Assembly (NCBI GenBank): GCA_031426735.1 | Contig: JASJPK010000048.1 | Coordinates: forward strand, 1-64,000 | Origin: PFJX01 sp031426735 | GTDB taxonomy: Bacteria > Pseudomonadota > Gammaproteobacteria > Burkholderiales > Thiobacillaceae | Direction: 5' to 3' | Length of the DNA: 64,000 nt | Shown: piece after piece, positions 23,951 through 32,668 of the stretch | Layout of the letters: each line of letters begins with the position of its first letter | Position numbering within the stretch: position 1 is the first letter of the stretch | Position numbers and translations under genes: made by a program | Notes under the pieces: generated by a model | What the model saw: the letters and a program-made list of their open reading frames with translations, nothing else | Told to the model about the DNA's origin: nothing | The model's database searches: none

Positions 23951-26212
23951 TCAAGGCAGCGCTTTGTTCAGACTGTCGAGGAATTTCTCGGCAGGTTCAT
24001 AACCGACCACGCGGTAGGCGACTTCCGCGCCGGTCTTGTCGAAGAACACGATGCCGGGCGGGCCGAACAGCTTGAAGCGGGCCAGCAGCGCCTTGTCGTC
24101 GGCGTTGTTGGCGGTGACGTCGGCCTGCAGCAACAACACGTCCTTCAGTTTGGCCTGGACCTTGGCATCGGTGAAGGTGAACTTCTCCATCTCCTTGCAG
24201 GAGACGCACCAGTCGGCATAGAAGTCGAGCATCACGGCGCGTCCGCCGGCGCCTTTGACCAAGGCTTCCAGTTCAGCGACGTTTTTCACGCGCTGGAACG
24301 CGAGGTGGGGTTTCTCTGCCGCGACCGCGCCGCCGCCCTGGAACACCGAAAGGGGTTGCAGCAGATCGCGGCTACCGCCCATCGCACCCAGCAGCAGCGC
24401 GACACCGGCGATCAGCGCGATCATGCCGACGCCTTTCCAGAAGCGGGCGAAGCCTTTGGCATTGACCGCCAGCGGTTCCAGCGCATGCAGGAACATCGCG
24501 GAAATGATCAACAGCGCGGCCCACAACAGCATCTGCACGATTTCGGACAGCAGCGGTGAGACCAGCCAGATTGCCACGGCGAGTAGCGCGACGCCGAAGA
24601 AGCGTTTGACCGCGTCCATCCAGCCGCCGGCCCTGGGCAACAAGGCGCCGGCCGAGAGGCCGATCAGCAACAGCGGCATGCCCATGCCGATCGCCAGCGA
24701 GAACAACGAGACGCCGCCGAGCACGACATCGCTGGTCTGGCTGATGTAGAGCAGGGCGCCGGCCAGCGGCGCGGCGACGCAGGGGCCGACGATCAGCGCC
24801 GAGATGGCGCCCATCACGAATACGCTGGTGAAACGGCCGCCCTGGATGCGGTTGCTGGCTTCGGTGAAGCGGCTTTGCAGGAAGCTGGGCATCTGCAGTT
24901 CGAAGAAGCCGAACATGGACAGCGACAGCGCCACGAAGATGGCCGCGCCGGTGCCCAGCGCCCAGGGGTTCTGCAGCGCGTTGGAAATCAGCGTGCCGGA
25001 CAGGCCGGCGGCGACGCCGGCCATGGCGTAGGTCACCGCCATGCCAAGCACGTAAGCCAGCGACAGCAGGAAGCCTTTGCGCTTGGTGATCTGGTGGCCC
25101 TGGCCGACGATGATGCCGGACAGGATCGGAATCATCGGGAACACGCACGGCGTCAGGGAAAGCAGCAGGCCGAAGCCGAAGAAGCTGACCACCACCAGCC
25201 AGTAATTGCCGCCTTGCAGAATGGCGGTGACGCGGCCGGTGTCGGAAGTGTCTTGCGCGGCGGCTTTCTCCGGCGCCGGCGGATTGATCGCAGCCGGCGT
25301 TGCGGTGAGATCGACCGTCATCGTCTGATCCAGCGGCGGATAGCAGATGCCCTTGTCGCTGCAGCCCTGATGCGATGTTTCCAGTCTCAGACTGCGAGTG
25401 CCGGCCGGGACGCCGGACAGGCGCACGACCGCGCTGAACGACTGGTGATAGACGAACATCTTGCCGAAGTTGGCGTCGTTCTTTTCTTCTGCGGTCGGAA
25501 AATCGATGCCGGTCACGCTGACGCCGGCCGGATCGACGACCTTGAAGGTGATTTTGTCGCGATACAGGTAATAGTCTTTGGCGATGGTGAAACGGGCATC
25601 GAGATTGCCATCGGCACGCGGCGCCAGTACCAGCTTGAACGCTTCTTCCGGCGGCAGGAATTCGGGTTCCGCCGGTGCGCCCGCGAAATCGCTCGCCAGC
25701 GCCTTCAAACGCGCCAGGGCTTCCGGACTCTGTTGCTGCAGCGCCACCGGAGTTGCGATGGCCGCTGCTGCCGGTACTGTGGCTGCTGTCGGCGCCTGGC
25801 TGGCCGCGGCGATGGTTGCGACACCGTCCTGCGGCTGATAGCACACGCCCAGGTCGGCGCAGCCCTGGTAATTCGCCTTCAGTTTGAAATCTTTCGGCGC
25901 GCCGTTGGCATAGGTGAAGGGAATCCGCACGCGAATGTCGCCGCGGTAGGTTTCCACCTTGCCGAAGGTGTCGTCCTGCTTGACCTTGCCGGCGGGAAGT
26001 GCCGGCGTGCCCAGCTTGATGCCGGCTTCGGCGGAAAACTTGATCTTGTCGCGATACAGGTAATAGCCATCGGCGATCTGAAAGCGGGCTTCGGCTTTGC
26101 CCGGTTCAAGCAGTCTGGCGGAGTAACGGAAGGCCTTTTCCGGTTCCAGCAATTCCTCGTCGGCATGAACAAATCCCGTCAGCAACAGCGCGAGGGCGAG
26201 CAGAAAGCGCAT
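23951..26212 (-). CDS. dsbD: thiol:disulphide interchange protein DsbD with duplicated N-terminal domain
   Basis: This 753-residue inner-membrane protein carries electrons from cytoplasmic thioredoxin to periplasmic partners. After a signal peptide there are two successive nDsbD (alpha) domains, roughly residues 20-135 and 175-300. Both contain YYLYRDKI and end in a Cys pair (QGCADLGVCYQP; QGCSDKGICYPP). The eight-helix beta domain with LTPCVFPM and GPCVAAPL follows, then a C-terminal thioredoxin domain with DWCVSCKEME near 670. The usual DsbD has one alpha domain and about 570-600 residues, so the extra domain explains the length. The linker is Ala/Thr/Pro-rich. Confidence 0.95.
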   Translation of the reverse strand: MRFLLALALLLTGFVHADEELLEPEKAFRYSARLLEPGKAEARFQIADGYYLYRDKIKFSAEAGIKLGTPALPAGKVKQDDTFGKVETYRGDIRVRIPFTYANGAPKDFKLKANYQGCADLGVCYQPQDGVATIAAASQAPTAATVPAAAAIATPVALQQQSPEALARLKALASDFAGAPAEPEFLPPEEAFKLVLAPRADGNLDARFTIAKDYYLYRDKITFKVVDPAGVSVTGIDFPTAEEKNDANFGKMFVYHQSFSAVVRLSGVPAGTRSLRLETSHQGCSDKGICYPPLDQTMTVDLTATPAAINPPAPEKAAAQDTSDTGRVTAILQGGNYWLVVVSFFGFGLLLSLTPCVFPMIPILSGIIVGQGHQITKRKGFLLSLAYVLGMAVTYAMAGVAAGLSGTLISNALQNPWALGTGAAIFVALSLSMFGFFELQMPSFLQSRFTEASNRIQGGRFTSVFVMGAISALIVGPCVAAPLAGALLYISQTSDVVLGGVSLFSLAIGMGMPLLLIGLSAGALLPRAGGWMDAVKRFFGVALLAVAIWLVSPLLSEIVQMLLWAALLIISAMFLHALEPLAVNAKGFARFWKGVGMIALIAGVALLLGAMGGSRDLLQPLSVFQGGGAVAAEKPHLAFQRVKNVAELEALVKGAGGRAVMLDFYADWCVSCKEMEKFTFTDAKVQAKLKDVLLLQADVTANNADDKALLARFKLFGPPGIVFFDKTGAEVAYRVVGYEPAEKFLDSLNKALP

Positions 26213-26225
26213 GGCGATACTCCGT

Positions 26226-26582
26226 TCAGGCTTGCAGGGTGCCGGTAGAAGCGGCCACCCAACTCAGGTATTCGGGCAAGCCCTGGGCGACATCCAGGGC
26301 GACAATTTCCGGCAAGGTATAGGGATGGTTTTGCCGTAGGTATGATTCCAGGGCAGGATAAAGTTCCGCCGTGGACTTGATGATGAGCGGAATCTCCCCA
26401 TCTTCCTGCACATTGCCTTGCCAGCGGTATACCGATTGGCAGGGCGAGAGAACATTCACGCAAGCCGCAAGTCGCATCTCAACCAGACTTCTGGCCACTT
26501 TGCCGGCAGTCTCGGCATCGGGCAGCGTGGTGAATACGAGACGAATTGTGGGCACAGAGAGCAGGCTTGGAGAAAAGCGCAT
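26226..26582 (-). CDS. cutA: divalent-cation tolerance protein CutA
   Basis: This protein of about 118 residues is a trimeric PII-like fold, implicated in copper tolerance. Signatures are LAACVNVLSPCQSVYRWQG, EIPLIIKST and HPYTLPEIVALDV. The ATG at 26582 makes the start overlap that of fxsA on the other strand within CATG. A GTG at 26555 (M-PTIRLVFTTLPD) would fit the family's usual N-terminus and leave a 25-base divergent gap. It precedes dsbD by 13 bases, probably as the first gene of that operon. Confidence 0.9.
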   Translation of the reverse strand: MRFSPSLLSVPTIRLVFTTLPDAETAGKVARSLVEMRLAACVNVLSPCQSVYRWQGNVQEDGEIPLIIKSTAELYPALESYLRQNHPYTLPEIVALDVAQGLPEYLSWVAASTGTLQA

Positions 26583-26997
26583 GAGATTAGGGATCGCGGG
26601 CATTATAGCCGTCGCCATTCCGGCCCTGGAAATAGTGGGCATCTACCAGATCGCCAGTCGCATCGGCCTGGGCTGGATGCTGCTTTGGCTATTGGCGGCG
26701 ATATTTATCGGGGCGGCGGTGATCCGACAGGAACGGGCCTCGTTCATGCCGCGTTTGCAGCAGGCGCTGGCACAAGGACAGGCACCGTTCGGCCTGCTCT
26801 GGGCGAGCGGGAGGCGTTTTCTGGCCGGGGTGTTGCTGATCGTTCCCGGCCCGTTCAGCGATTTCATCGCGCTGCCGTTGCTGCTGTGGCCGCGGCCGAA
26901 GCTGGCGCGCGGCGAGCCGGTCGGACCGGTGCCGGGGCCTGGTCCGAAGCGGAATGAAAGCGACGTGATCGAAGGCGATTTCCGCCGCGAGGATTAG
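26581..26997 (+). CDS. fxsA: FxsA family membrane protein
   Basis: This 138-residue protein has the FxsA pattern: an N-terminal helix ending in EIVGIYQIASRIGLGW, a second helix (LLWLLAAIFIGAAVI), and LLIVPGPFSDFIALPLLL followed by a hydrophilic tail. FxsA (E. coli YjeG) affects sensitivity to F-plasmid exclusion of phage T7; its cellular role is unclear. The ATG at 26581 has GGAG eight bases upstream. Its stop is four bases inside the convergent permease gene. Confidence 0.88.
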   Translation: MRLGIAGIIAVAIPALEIVGIYQIASRIGLGWMLLWLLAAIFIGAAVIRQERASFMPRLQQALAQGQAPFGLLWASGRRFLAGVLLIVPGPFSDFIALPLLLWPRPKLARGEPVGPVPGPGPKRNESDVIEGDFRRED

Positions 26998-28091
26998 TCC
27001 AGTTGCGCTTTCAAATGCCGCAATGCCACCAGCGAAGCGGCGGCGGCCGGGATGGCGACCAGAATGCCGACGAAGCCGAACAGTTGGCCGAATGCCATCA
27101 GCGCGAAAATCACCGCGACCGGGTGCAGGCCGACCCGTTCGCCGACCAGCCACGGCGTCACCGCCATGCCTTCCAGCAATTGGCCGACGGCGAAGACGCC
27201 CCAGATCGGCAACAGGCCAGCGATCGTGCCGAACTGCGCCAGGCCGGCCAGAGTGCCGAGCAGCACGCCGACCACGATACCCAGGTAAGGCACAAATACC
27301 AGAATGCCGGTGATCAAGCCGACCGCCAGCGCGTAATCGAGTCCGGCGAGCCAGAGCGCGGCGCTGTAGAACACGCACATGACCAGTATCACCATGATCT
27401 GGCCGCGCACGAATTCGGACAGTACGCGGTCGATTTCCTGAGCAATGGCGACGGTCTTCGGTTTCAGCGGCGCGGGAATCCAGTCGGCCAGATGGGCGAG
27501 TGTGCGGTCCCAGTCGCGCAGCATGTAAAACAGCACCACCGGCACCAGCAGCAGATTGGCGAGGAAGCCAAGAATCGCCAAGCCGCTGTCGGTCAGTTTG
27601 GGCAGGTAGCGAGTCAGTTGTGAAAGCTCGGATATGTGTTCCTTCAGCCAGGCCAGGACCTGTTCCTGGTCGCGCATCAGATCGATGCCGAAGGTGGCGG
27701 TCAGCCATGGCAACAGGGTCTGGCTGCCCCATTCGACGACTTTCGGGATCTGCTGCATCAGCAAGCGTGCCTCGGCCTGCACCAGCGGCGCCAGGATCAG
27801 CGCCAGCAGCACGAAGGTCAGCACCAGGCCGAGCAGTACGATGACCGTACCCGCGGTGCGGCTGAGCTTGCGCGCTTCCAGGCGATCGACCAGCGGATCG
27901 AACAGGTAGGCGAGCGCGGCAGCGAGCAGGAACGGCGACAGGATGGGCGCCAGCAGATAGAGCAGGTAGGCGCCACCGCCGCCGATGGCGAGATAGGGCA
28001 GCCAGCGCGTTGGATTGGGGACATCTGGCTGGACGTTTGTAGCCTGTTCGGTCGGTTGCTTGGGCGTTCCGGCAGAGGGTTCGGTGTGCAT
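26994..28091 (-). CDS. AI-2E family transporter (PerM-like permease)
   Basis: This 365-residue inner-membrane protein has about eight helices. A Pro-rich N-terminus is followed by YLLAPILSPFLLAAALAYLFDPLVDRLE, the family-defining N-terminal segment, and later by PYLGIVVGVLLG and FVGILVAIPAAAA. Members export small molecules such as AI-2 or exchange Na+/H+; the substrate here is unknown. The frame runs on upstream to 28295 through purM, but the ATG at 28091 gives a normal length and a 46-base divergent gap to purM. PerM-purM pairing is common in beta- and gammaproteobacteria. Confidence 0.9.
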   Translation of the reverse strand: MHTEPSAGTPKQPTEQATNVQPDVPNPTRWLPYLAIGGGGAYLLYLLAPILSPFLLAAALAYLFDPLVDRLEARKLSRTAGTVIVLLGLVLTFVLLALILAPLVQAEARLLMQQIPKVVEWGSQTLLPWLTATFGIDLMRDQEQVLAWLKEHISELSQLTRYLPKLTDSGLAILGFLANLLLVPVVLFYMLRDWDRTLAHLADWIPAPLKPKTVAIAQEIDRVLSEFVRGQIMVILVMCVFYSAALWLAGLDYALAVGLITGILVFVPYLGIVVGVLLGTLAGLAQFGTIAGLLPIWGVFAVGQLLEGMAVTPWLVGERVGLHPVAVIFALMAFGQLFGFVGILVAIPAAAASLVALRHLKAQLD

Positions 28092-28137
28092 GTGGGCTAG
28101 AATAGCACCGTTTTTTTTCCGTCCTGATGGCGTTCCC

Positions 28138-29175
28138 GTGACCTCTACAACTTCCCTGTCATACCGCGATGCCGGCGTCGATATCGATGCCGGCGATTCT
28201 CTGGTGGAGCGCATCAAGCCCCACGCCAAACGTACGCTGCGTCCGGAAGTGCTGGGCGGCATTGGCGGCTTTGGCGCGTTGATGGAACTGCCCAAGAACT
28301 ATCGTGAACCGGTGCTCATTTCCGGCACCGACGGCGTCGGCACCAAGTTGAAGCTGGCCTTCCAGATGAACAAGCACGACACCATCGGCCAGGACCTGGT
28401 CGCTATGAGCGTCAACGACATCCTGGTGCAGGGCGCCGAACCGCTGTTCTTCCTCGATTACTTTGCCTGCGGCCATCTCGATGTGGATGTCGCGGAGCAG
28501 GTCGTCGCCGGCATCGCCACCGGCTGTACGCTTTCCGGCTGCGCCCTGATCGGCGGCGAAACCGCCGAGATGCCGGGCATGTATCCGGCCGGCGAATACG
28601 ATCTGGCCGGTTTTGCGGTCGGCGTGGCGGAAAAGTCGCGCCTGATCAGCGGGCGCGACATCGTGCCCGGCGACGTCCTTCTCGGGCTGGCGTCCAGCGG
28701 CCCGCATTCGAATGGCTATTCGTTGGTGCGCAAGATCGTCGAAGTCAGCGGCGCAGATCTTGCATCGGATTTCCATGGCCGCAGCCTGGGCGAAACCCTG
28801 CTCGAACCGACCCGTATTTACGTCAAACCATTGCTGGCTTTGATGCAGGAAATCACCGTGAAGGGTATGGCCCACATCACCGGCGGCGGCATCACCGGCA
28901 ATGTGCCGCGTGTCCTGCCGGATGATGTTACGGCGGTGATACGCGCGGATGCGTGGACCTGGCCGGCGGTGTTCCAGTGGTTGCAGGCGCAGGGCAATGT
29001 CGCGCTGGATGAAATGCATCGCACCTTCAACTGCGGCATCGGCATGGTCGTCGTCGTCGCCGCCGCCGATGCCGAGGCCGCCCTGCGTTTCCTGAGCGAT
29101 CGCGGCGAGACGGTGTATCGGCTGGGCGAGATACAGCGTCGCGAGCCTGATCAGGAACAGACCGTCATCGTCTGA
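28138..29175 (+). CDS. purM: phosphoribosylformylglycinamidine cyclo-ligase
   Basis: This 345-residue enzyme makes aminoimidazole ribonucleotide (AIR), step five of purine synthesis. The N-terminus TSLSYRDAGVDIDAGDSLVE is nearly the family consensus, and GTDGVGTKLKLAF, GGETAEMPGMY, SSGPHSNGYSLVR and HITGGGITGNVPR follow in order. The start is GTG at 28138: it gives the exact family length, and no ATG is in frame nearby. purN follows after 11 bases, a conserved purMN pair. Confidence 0.97.
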   Translation: MTSTTSLSYRDAGVDIDAGDSLVERIKPHAKRTLRPEVLGGIGGFGALMELPKNYREPVLISGTDGVGTKLKLAFQMNKHDTIGQDLVAMSVNDILVQGAEPLFFLDYFACGHLDVDVAEQVVAGIATGCTLSGCALIGGETAEMPGMYPAGEYDLAGFAVGVAEKSRLISGRDIVPGDVLLGLASSGPHSNGYSLVRKIVEVSGADLASDFHGRSLGETLLEPTRIYVKPLLALMQEITVKGMAHITGGGITGNVPRVLPDDVTAVIRADAWTWPAVFQWLQAQGNVALDEMHRTFNCGIGMVVVVAAADAEAALRFLSDRGETVYRLGEIQRREPDQEQTVIV

Positions 29176-29186
29176 GTTTTCGTTCA

Positions 29187-29849
29187 ATGCGCGTCGTCAT
29201 CCTGATTTCCGGCCGTGGCAGCAACATGCGGGCGCTGCTGGAAGCCGATTTTCCCAGCGATGCGCCGGTGCAGTTCGCTTGCGTGATCAGCAACAAGGCC
29301 GCCGCGCCCGGTCTGCAAACCGCCGCCGCGCACGGCGTGCCGACCGAAGTGCTGGAGCATGGCCAGTTCCCCGACCGGGCCAGCTTCGATACGGCATTGG
29401 CCGCGCGCATCGATGCGTATCAACCGGATGTCGTGATTCTGGCCGGCTTCATGCGCGTGCTCACGGCAGACTTCGTGCGCCACTATGAACACCGGCTGGT
29501 CAATGTGCACCCCGCCTTGCTGCCGTCATTTCCGGGCCTCGATACGCATGCCCGCGCCATTGCCGCCGGCGTCAAGCTGCACGGCTGCACGGTGCATTTC
29601 GTGACGCCGGAGGTCGATGCCGGGCCGATCATCGCGCAGGCCGCGGTACCGGTTCTCGCCGAGGACACACCGCATAGCCTGGCCGCGCGCGTGTTGCGCC
29701 AGGAACACCGGATATTCCCGCTGGTCGTGCGCTGGCTGGCGCAAGGCCGCGTTCGGGTCGGTGAGAACGGCACCGTTGCCGTGGCGTCGGAACAACCGTT
29801 CCATGCCGAAGTGGCGCTCATTTCGCCTTCCGATTTTCCCCCCGGCTGA
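29187..29849 (+). CDS. purN: phosphoribosylglycinamide formyltransferase
   Basis: This 220-residue enzyme transfers a formyl group from 10-formyl-THF to GAR. Motifs are VVILISGRGSNMRALLEA at the N-terminus (GAR site), LAGFMRVL near 90, NVHPALLPSFPG with the catalytic Asn/His/Asp set completed by HGCTVHFVTPEVDAGPII. It is the purM partner and is followed after eight bases by the DUF3108 gene. Confidence 0.97.
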   Translation: MRVVILISGRGSNMRALLEADFPSDAPVQFACVISNKAAAPGLQTAAAHGVPTEVLEHGQFPDRASFDTALAARIDAYQPDVVILAGFMRVLTADFVRHYEHRLVNVHPALLPSFPGLDTHARAIAAGVKLHGCTVHFVTPEVDAGPIIAQAAVPVLAEDTPHSLAARVLRQEHRIFPLVVRWLAQGRVRVGENGTVAVASEQPFHAEVALISPSDFPPG

Positions 29850-29857
29850 AATCTCGC

Positions 29858-30883
29858 ATGCGCGGGCAGCGCATTTTCCTTGCAGCGCTTTTGTTGTCGC
29901 TGCTGGCGCATCTGATCGCGGCGGGAAGTTCCAGCCATTGGTGGACGCCTCCGGCACCTGAAATTCCATTTCCCATCGAAGCACACCTGCTGGAGATTGC
30001 GCCGGCGCCTACGCCGGCTTCGCCGCCGGCACCAGCGCATGCCGAGCCGCGGGTCGAGGCAAAGCCTGCCGCCCTGCCGATGCCGTCAGCCGAGGTCGCG
30101 CCGGAAGCGCCGCCGCCCGCAGCTGAAGCCATGCCGCCAGCGCAGGAGACGAAGCCTGCAACAATCCTGGAACCGCTTGCGCCAGCATCGGAACCGGTGT
30201 CGCAGAGCGATGCAGCCCCCGCGGTTTCAGCACCGATCGCAGCGTCCCGCGCGTTGCGCAATCTGCCGGAACGCATTGCTTTGCGTTATAGCGTGCAATC
30301 CGGCGAAGACGGTTTCACGATCGGCCAGACCACCTACAGCGGGCGCATCGGCGATGGGCGCTACTCGTTGGTCAGTGTGACCGAGGCGACCGGGATTGCC
30401 GCCTTGTTCGTCAGTGGCAAGATCATTCAGACCAGCGAGGGAAAAGTGACGGCAAGCGGCCTGCAACCCGAGCAGTTCTGGAGCGCCAAGGGCGAAAAGA
30501 GGCTGCCGCCGGTTCGCTTCGACTGGGCGCGGCAGCGCTTGATGTTGCCGGGCGGCGGTGTCGAGCTATTGCCGCAAACGCAGGATCTGATGAGTTTTCC
30601 GTTCCATCTCGCCATGCTCGTGCGGGAGGGAGACGCTGCATGGTCGTTGCCGGTGACCAACGGCAAGAAGCTGCGCGAATATACTTTTCAGGTACTCGGG
30701 CGGGAATACCTGGCGGTAACAGACGGTCGCATCGAAACCCTGCGCCTGCAAGGCAGTCGTAGCGGCGAAGGCAGCCTTGACGTCTGGCTGGCGCCGGCGC
30801 GCAGCTGGTTGCCGGTGCGGATCCGTACGCTGGATCAAAAGGGCAAGGTCATCGTGCTGACCTTGCAGGAGGGGGCTGATTAA
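29858..30883 (+). CDS. DUF3108 domain-containing exported protein
   Basis: This 341-residue protein has an N-terminal hydrophobic signal (IFLAALLLSLLAHLIAAG), a Pro/Ala-rich linker (about 35-130) and a C-terminal beta-rich DUF3108 domain (about 135-341) that includes LRYSVQSGEDGF, GRIGDGRYSL and VWLAPARSWLPVRI. DUF3108 proteins are periplasmic or outer-membrane-facing and uncharacterised. purN-DUF3108 adjacency is seen in betaproteobacteria. Its TAA stop shares the bases TTAA with the stop of convergent purK. Confidence 0.85.
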   Translation: MRGQRIFLAALLLSLLAHLIAAGSSSHWWTPPAPEIPFPIEAHLLEIAPAPTPASPPAPAHAEPRVEAKPAALPMPSAEVAPEAPPPAAEAMPPAQETKPATILEPLAPASEPVSQSDAAPAVSAPIAASRALRNLPERIALRYSVQSGEDGFTIGQTTYSGRIGDGRYSLVSVTEATGIAALFVSGKIIQTSEGKVTASGLQPEQFWSAKGEKRLPPVRFDWARQRLMLPGGGVELLPQTQDLMSFPFHLAMLVREGDAAWSLPVTNGKKLREYTFQVLGREYLAVTDGRIETLRLQGSRSGEGSLDVWLAPARSWLPVRIRTLDQKGKVIVLTLQEGAD

Positions 30884-32040
30884 TCCCCGATGCCGAGTTC
30901 GGCGCGAGTCTCCAGCGCCAGTTGCAAGGCGTCTTCCACTGTCGCGGCGAGGCAGTTGTAGTGCCCCATCTTGCGGCCGGGACGGGCTTCCACTTTGCCA
31001 TATAGATGCAATTGCACCCCTGGGTGCTTGAGCAAGACATCCCAGCGCGGTTCCGCTTGCGCGGGGGCGCCTGACCAGATGTCGCCGAGCAGATTGACCA
31101 TCACCGCCGGCGTGAGCAGGCGCGCATCGCCCAGCGGCAGACCGCACAGGGCGCGGACTTGCTGCTGGAATTGATCGCTGGCGCAGGCGTCGAGTGTGTA
31201 GTGGCCGCTGTTGTGCGGGCGAGGCGCCATTTCGTTGAAGACGATGCGGCCGTGCGTGTTGTCGTCAGCGCGCAGGACGAAAAATTCCACCGCCATGACG
31301 CCGACGTAATCGAGTCCGCGCGCCAGGCCGGCAGCCATCTGACGCGCCGTTTCGGCAAGGCTGTCCGGCACCCGCGCCGGCACGATGCTGATGTCCAGAA
31401 TGCCGTTGCGATGCTGGTTTTCCGCCAGCGGGAAGAACGCAATTTCGTCGGACTGGTTGCGCGCCAGAACCACCGAAACTTCGCGCTCCAGCGGTAGAAA
31501 ACCCTCCAGCAGACAAGGCACGCCACCGAGTTCGGCGTAGGCGGCAACGAGTTCGTCGAGGTTGCCGACCCGCACCTGGCCTTTGCCGTCGTAGCCCATG
31601 CGACGCGTTTTCAGCAAGGCCGGGGCGCCGATCTGCGTCCAGGCATGCAGCAGATCGCCTGCGTTCTCGATATTGGCGAAGGGGGCGGTTTCACAGCCGA
31701 ATTCGCGCGCACGGGTCTTTTCCGCCAGGCGATCCTGTGCAACCGCCAGCGCTTGCGGCGACGGCGCGACGAAACAATGCTTGGCCAGCATGTCCAGACT
31801 GGCTGCCGGCACGTTCTCGAACTCGGTGGTGACCGCCTGGCACAGGCTGCCCATGCGCAGCAGAGCGACCGCATCCCGGTAATCGGCCTTCAGGTGGATA
31901 TCCGCCAGTTGCCCGGCCGGACTGGCCGGATCGGGGTCGAGCACGACGACCTGATACCCCATGACCTTGGCGGCCAACGTGAACATGCGGCCGAGCTGGC
32001 CGCCGCCGAGGACGCCGAGCGTTGCGCCGGGCAGAATCAT
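30880..32040 (-). CDS. purK: N5-carboxyaminoimidazole ribonucleotide synthase
   Basis: This 386-residue ATP-grasp enzyme carboxylates AIR using bicarbonate. The N-terminus LPGATLGVLGGGQLGRMF is the family signature. KTRRMGYDGKGQ (ATP site), EGFLPLEREVSVVLARN and FNEMAPRPHNSGHYTLDAC follow. It overlaps purE by four bases (ATGA), giving the usual purEK pair, read towards purMN. Confidence 0.97.
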   Translation of the reverse strand: MILPGATLGVLGGGQLGRMFTLAAKVMGYQVVVLDPDPASPAGQLADIHLKADYRDAVALLRMGSLCQAVTTEFENVPAASLDMLAKHCFVAPSPQALAVAQDRLAEKTRAREFGCETAPFANIENAGDLLHAWTQIGAPALLKTRRMGYDGKGQVRVGNLDELVAAYAELGGVPCLLEGFLPLEREVSVVLARNQSDEIAFFPLAENQHRNGILDISIVPARVPDSLAETARQMAAGLARGLDYVGVMAVEFFVLRADDNTHGRIVFNEMAPRPHNSGHYTLDACASDQFQQQVRALCGLPLGDARLLTPAVMVNLLGDIWSGAPAQAEPRWDVLLKHPGVQLHLYGKVEARPGRKMGHYNCLAATVEDALQLALETRAELGIGD

Positions 32041-32534
32041 GATGCGTCTTCCGGTAAGGTGGCGGTGAGCACGGTCTCGGTTTGTGCACGCCGGAATTCA
32101 AGCAGGCGTGCGCGAATCTCGGGAGAATCCGCCGCCAGCATGGCGGCCGCGAACAACGCCGCATTGGCCGCTCCGGCCGGGCCGACGGCGAACGTCGCGA
32201 CCGGGATGCCTTTGGGCATTTGCGCGATGGAAAGCAGTGAATCCAGACCTGTAAGAAATTTGGACATGACCGGCACGCCCAGCACCGGCAGATGCGTTTT
32301 GGCTGCGACCATGCCCGGCAGATGCGCCGCACCGCCAGCGCCGGCGATGATGCAGCGCAAGCCGCGCGACTCGGCCGTTTCCGCGTATTCGAACAGCAGG
32401 TCGGGCGTGCGGTGCGCGGAAACCACGCGTTTTTCAAATGGAACAGAGAGTTGGCTGAGCAGTGTGGCGGCTTGGCTCATGGTGTCCCAATCGCTGGTGC
32501 TGCCCATGATGAGGCCGACTAGAGGTGATGACAT
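32037..32534 (-). CDS. purE: N5-carboxyaminoimidazole ribonucleotide mutase
   Basis: This 165-residue class I PurE moves the carboxylate from N5 to C4 of the imidazole. Motifs are GLIMGSTSDWDTM (about 7-19), VSAHRTPD with the catalytic His, and GAGGAAHLPGMVAA. The frame continues upstream to 32657, but the ATG at 32534 gives the family length and N-terminus. Together with purK, purM and purN, four purine genes lie within 4.4 kb. Confidence 0.97.
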   Translation of the reverse strand: MSSPLVGLIMGSTSDWDTMSQAATLLSQLSVPFEKRVVSAHRTPDLLFEYAETAESRGLRCIIAGAGGAAHLPGMVAAKTHLPVLGVPVMSKFLTGLDSLLSIAQMPKGIPVATFAVGPAGAANAALFAAAMLAADSPEIRARLLEFRRAQTETVLTATLPEDAS

Positions 32535-32614
32535 GATGTTCGGTGCGGAAGAGGAAGGAGCAGGCCGCATGATAGCGACTCGAACGAGATGAAGAACAGG
32601 CTGTAAATAATCTC

Positions 32615-32648
32615 GACAAAAAGAAACGCCGGCATACGCCGGCGTTTC
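32615..32648 (-). terminator. Rho-independent terminator of the PEP-CTERM gene
   Basis: GAAACGCCGGC-ATAC-GCCGGCGTTTC is a perfect 11-base-pair stem. On the minus strand it is followed by TTTTTGTC. It lies 21 bases beyond the PEP-CTERM stop and insulates purE. Confidence 0.88.
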
Positions 32649-32668
32649 AGGGTGCAACTGTTTAAAGC

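Noticed and set aside
30880..30883. shared TTAA stop of the DUF3108 gene and purK as a regulatory feature
   Set aside because: A four-base convergent overlap of stop codons is a common by-product of compact genomes, and no hairpin is present.
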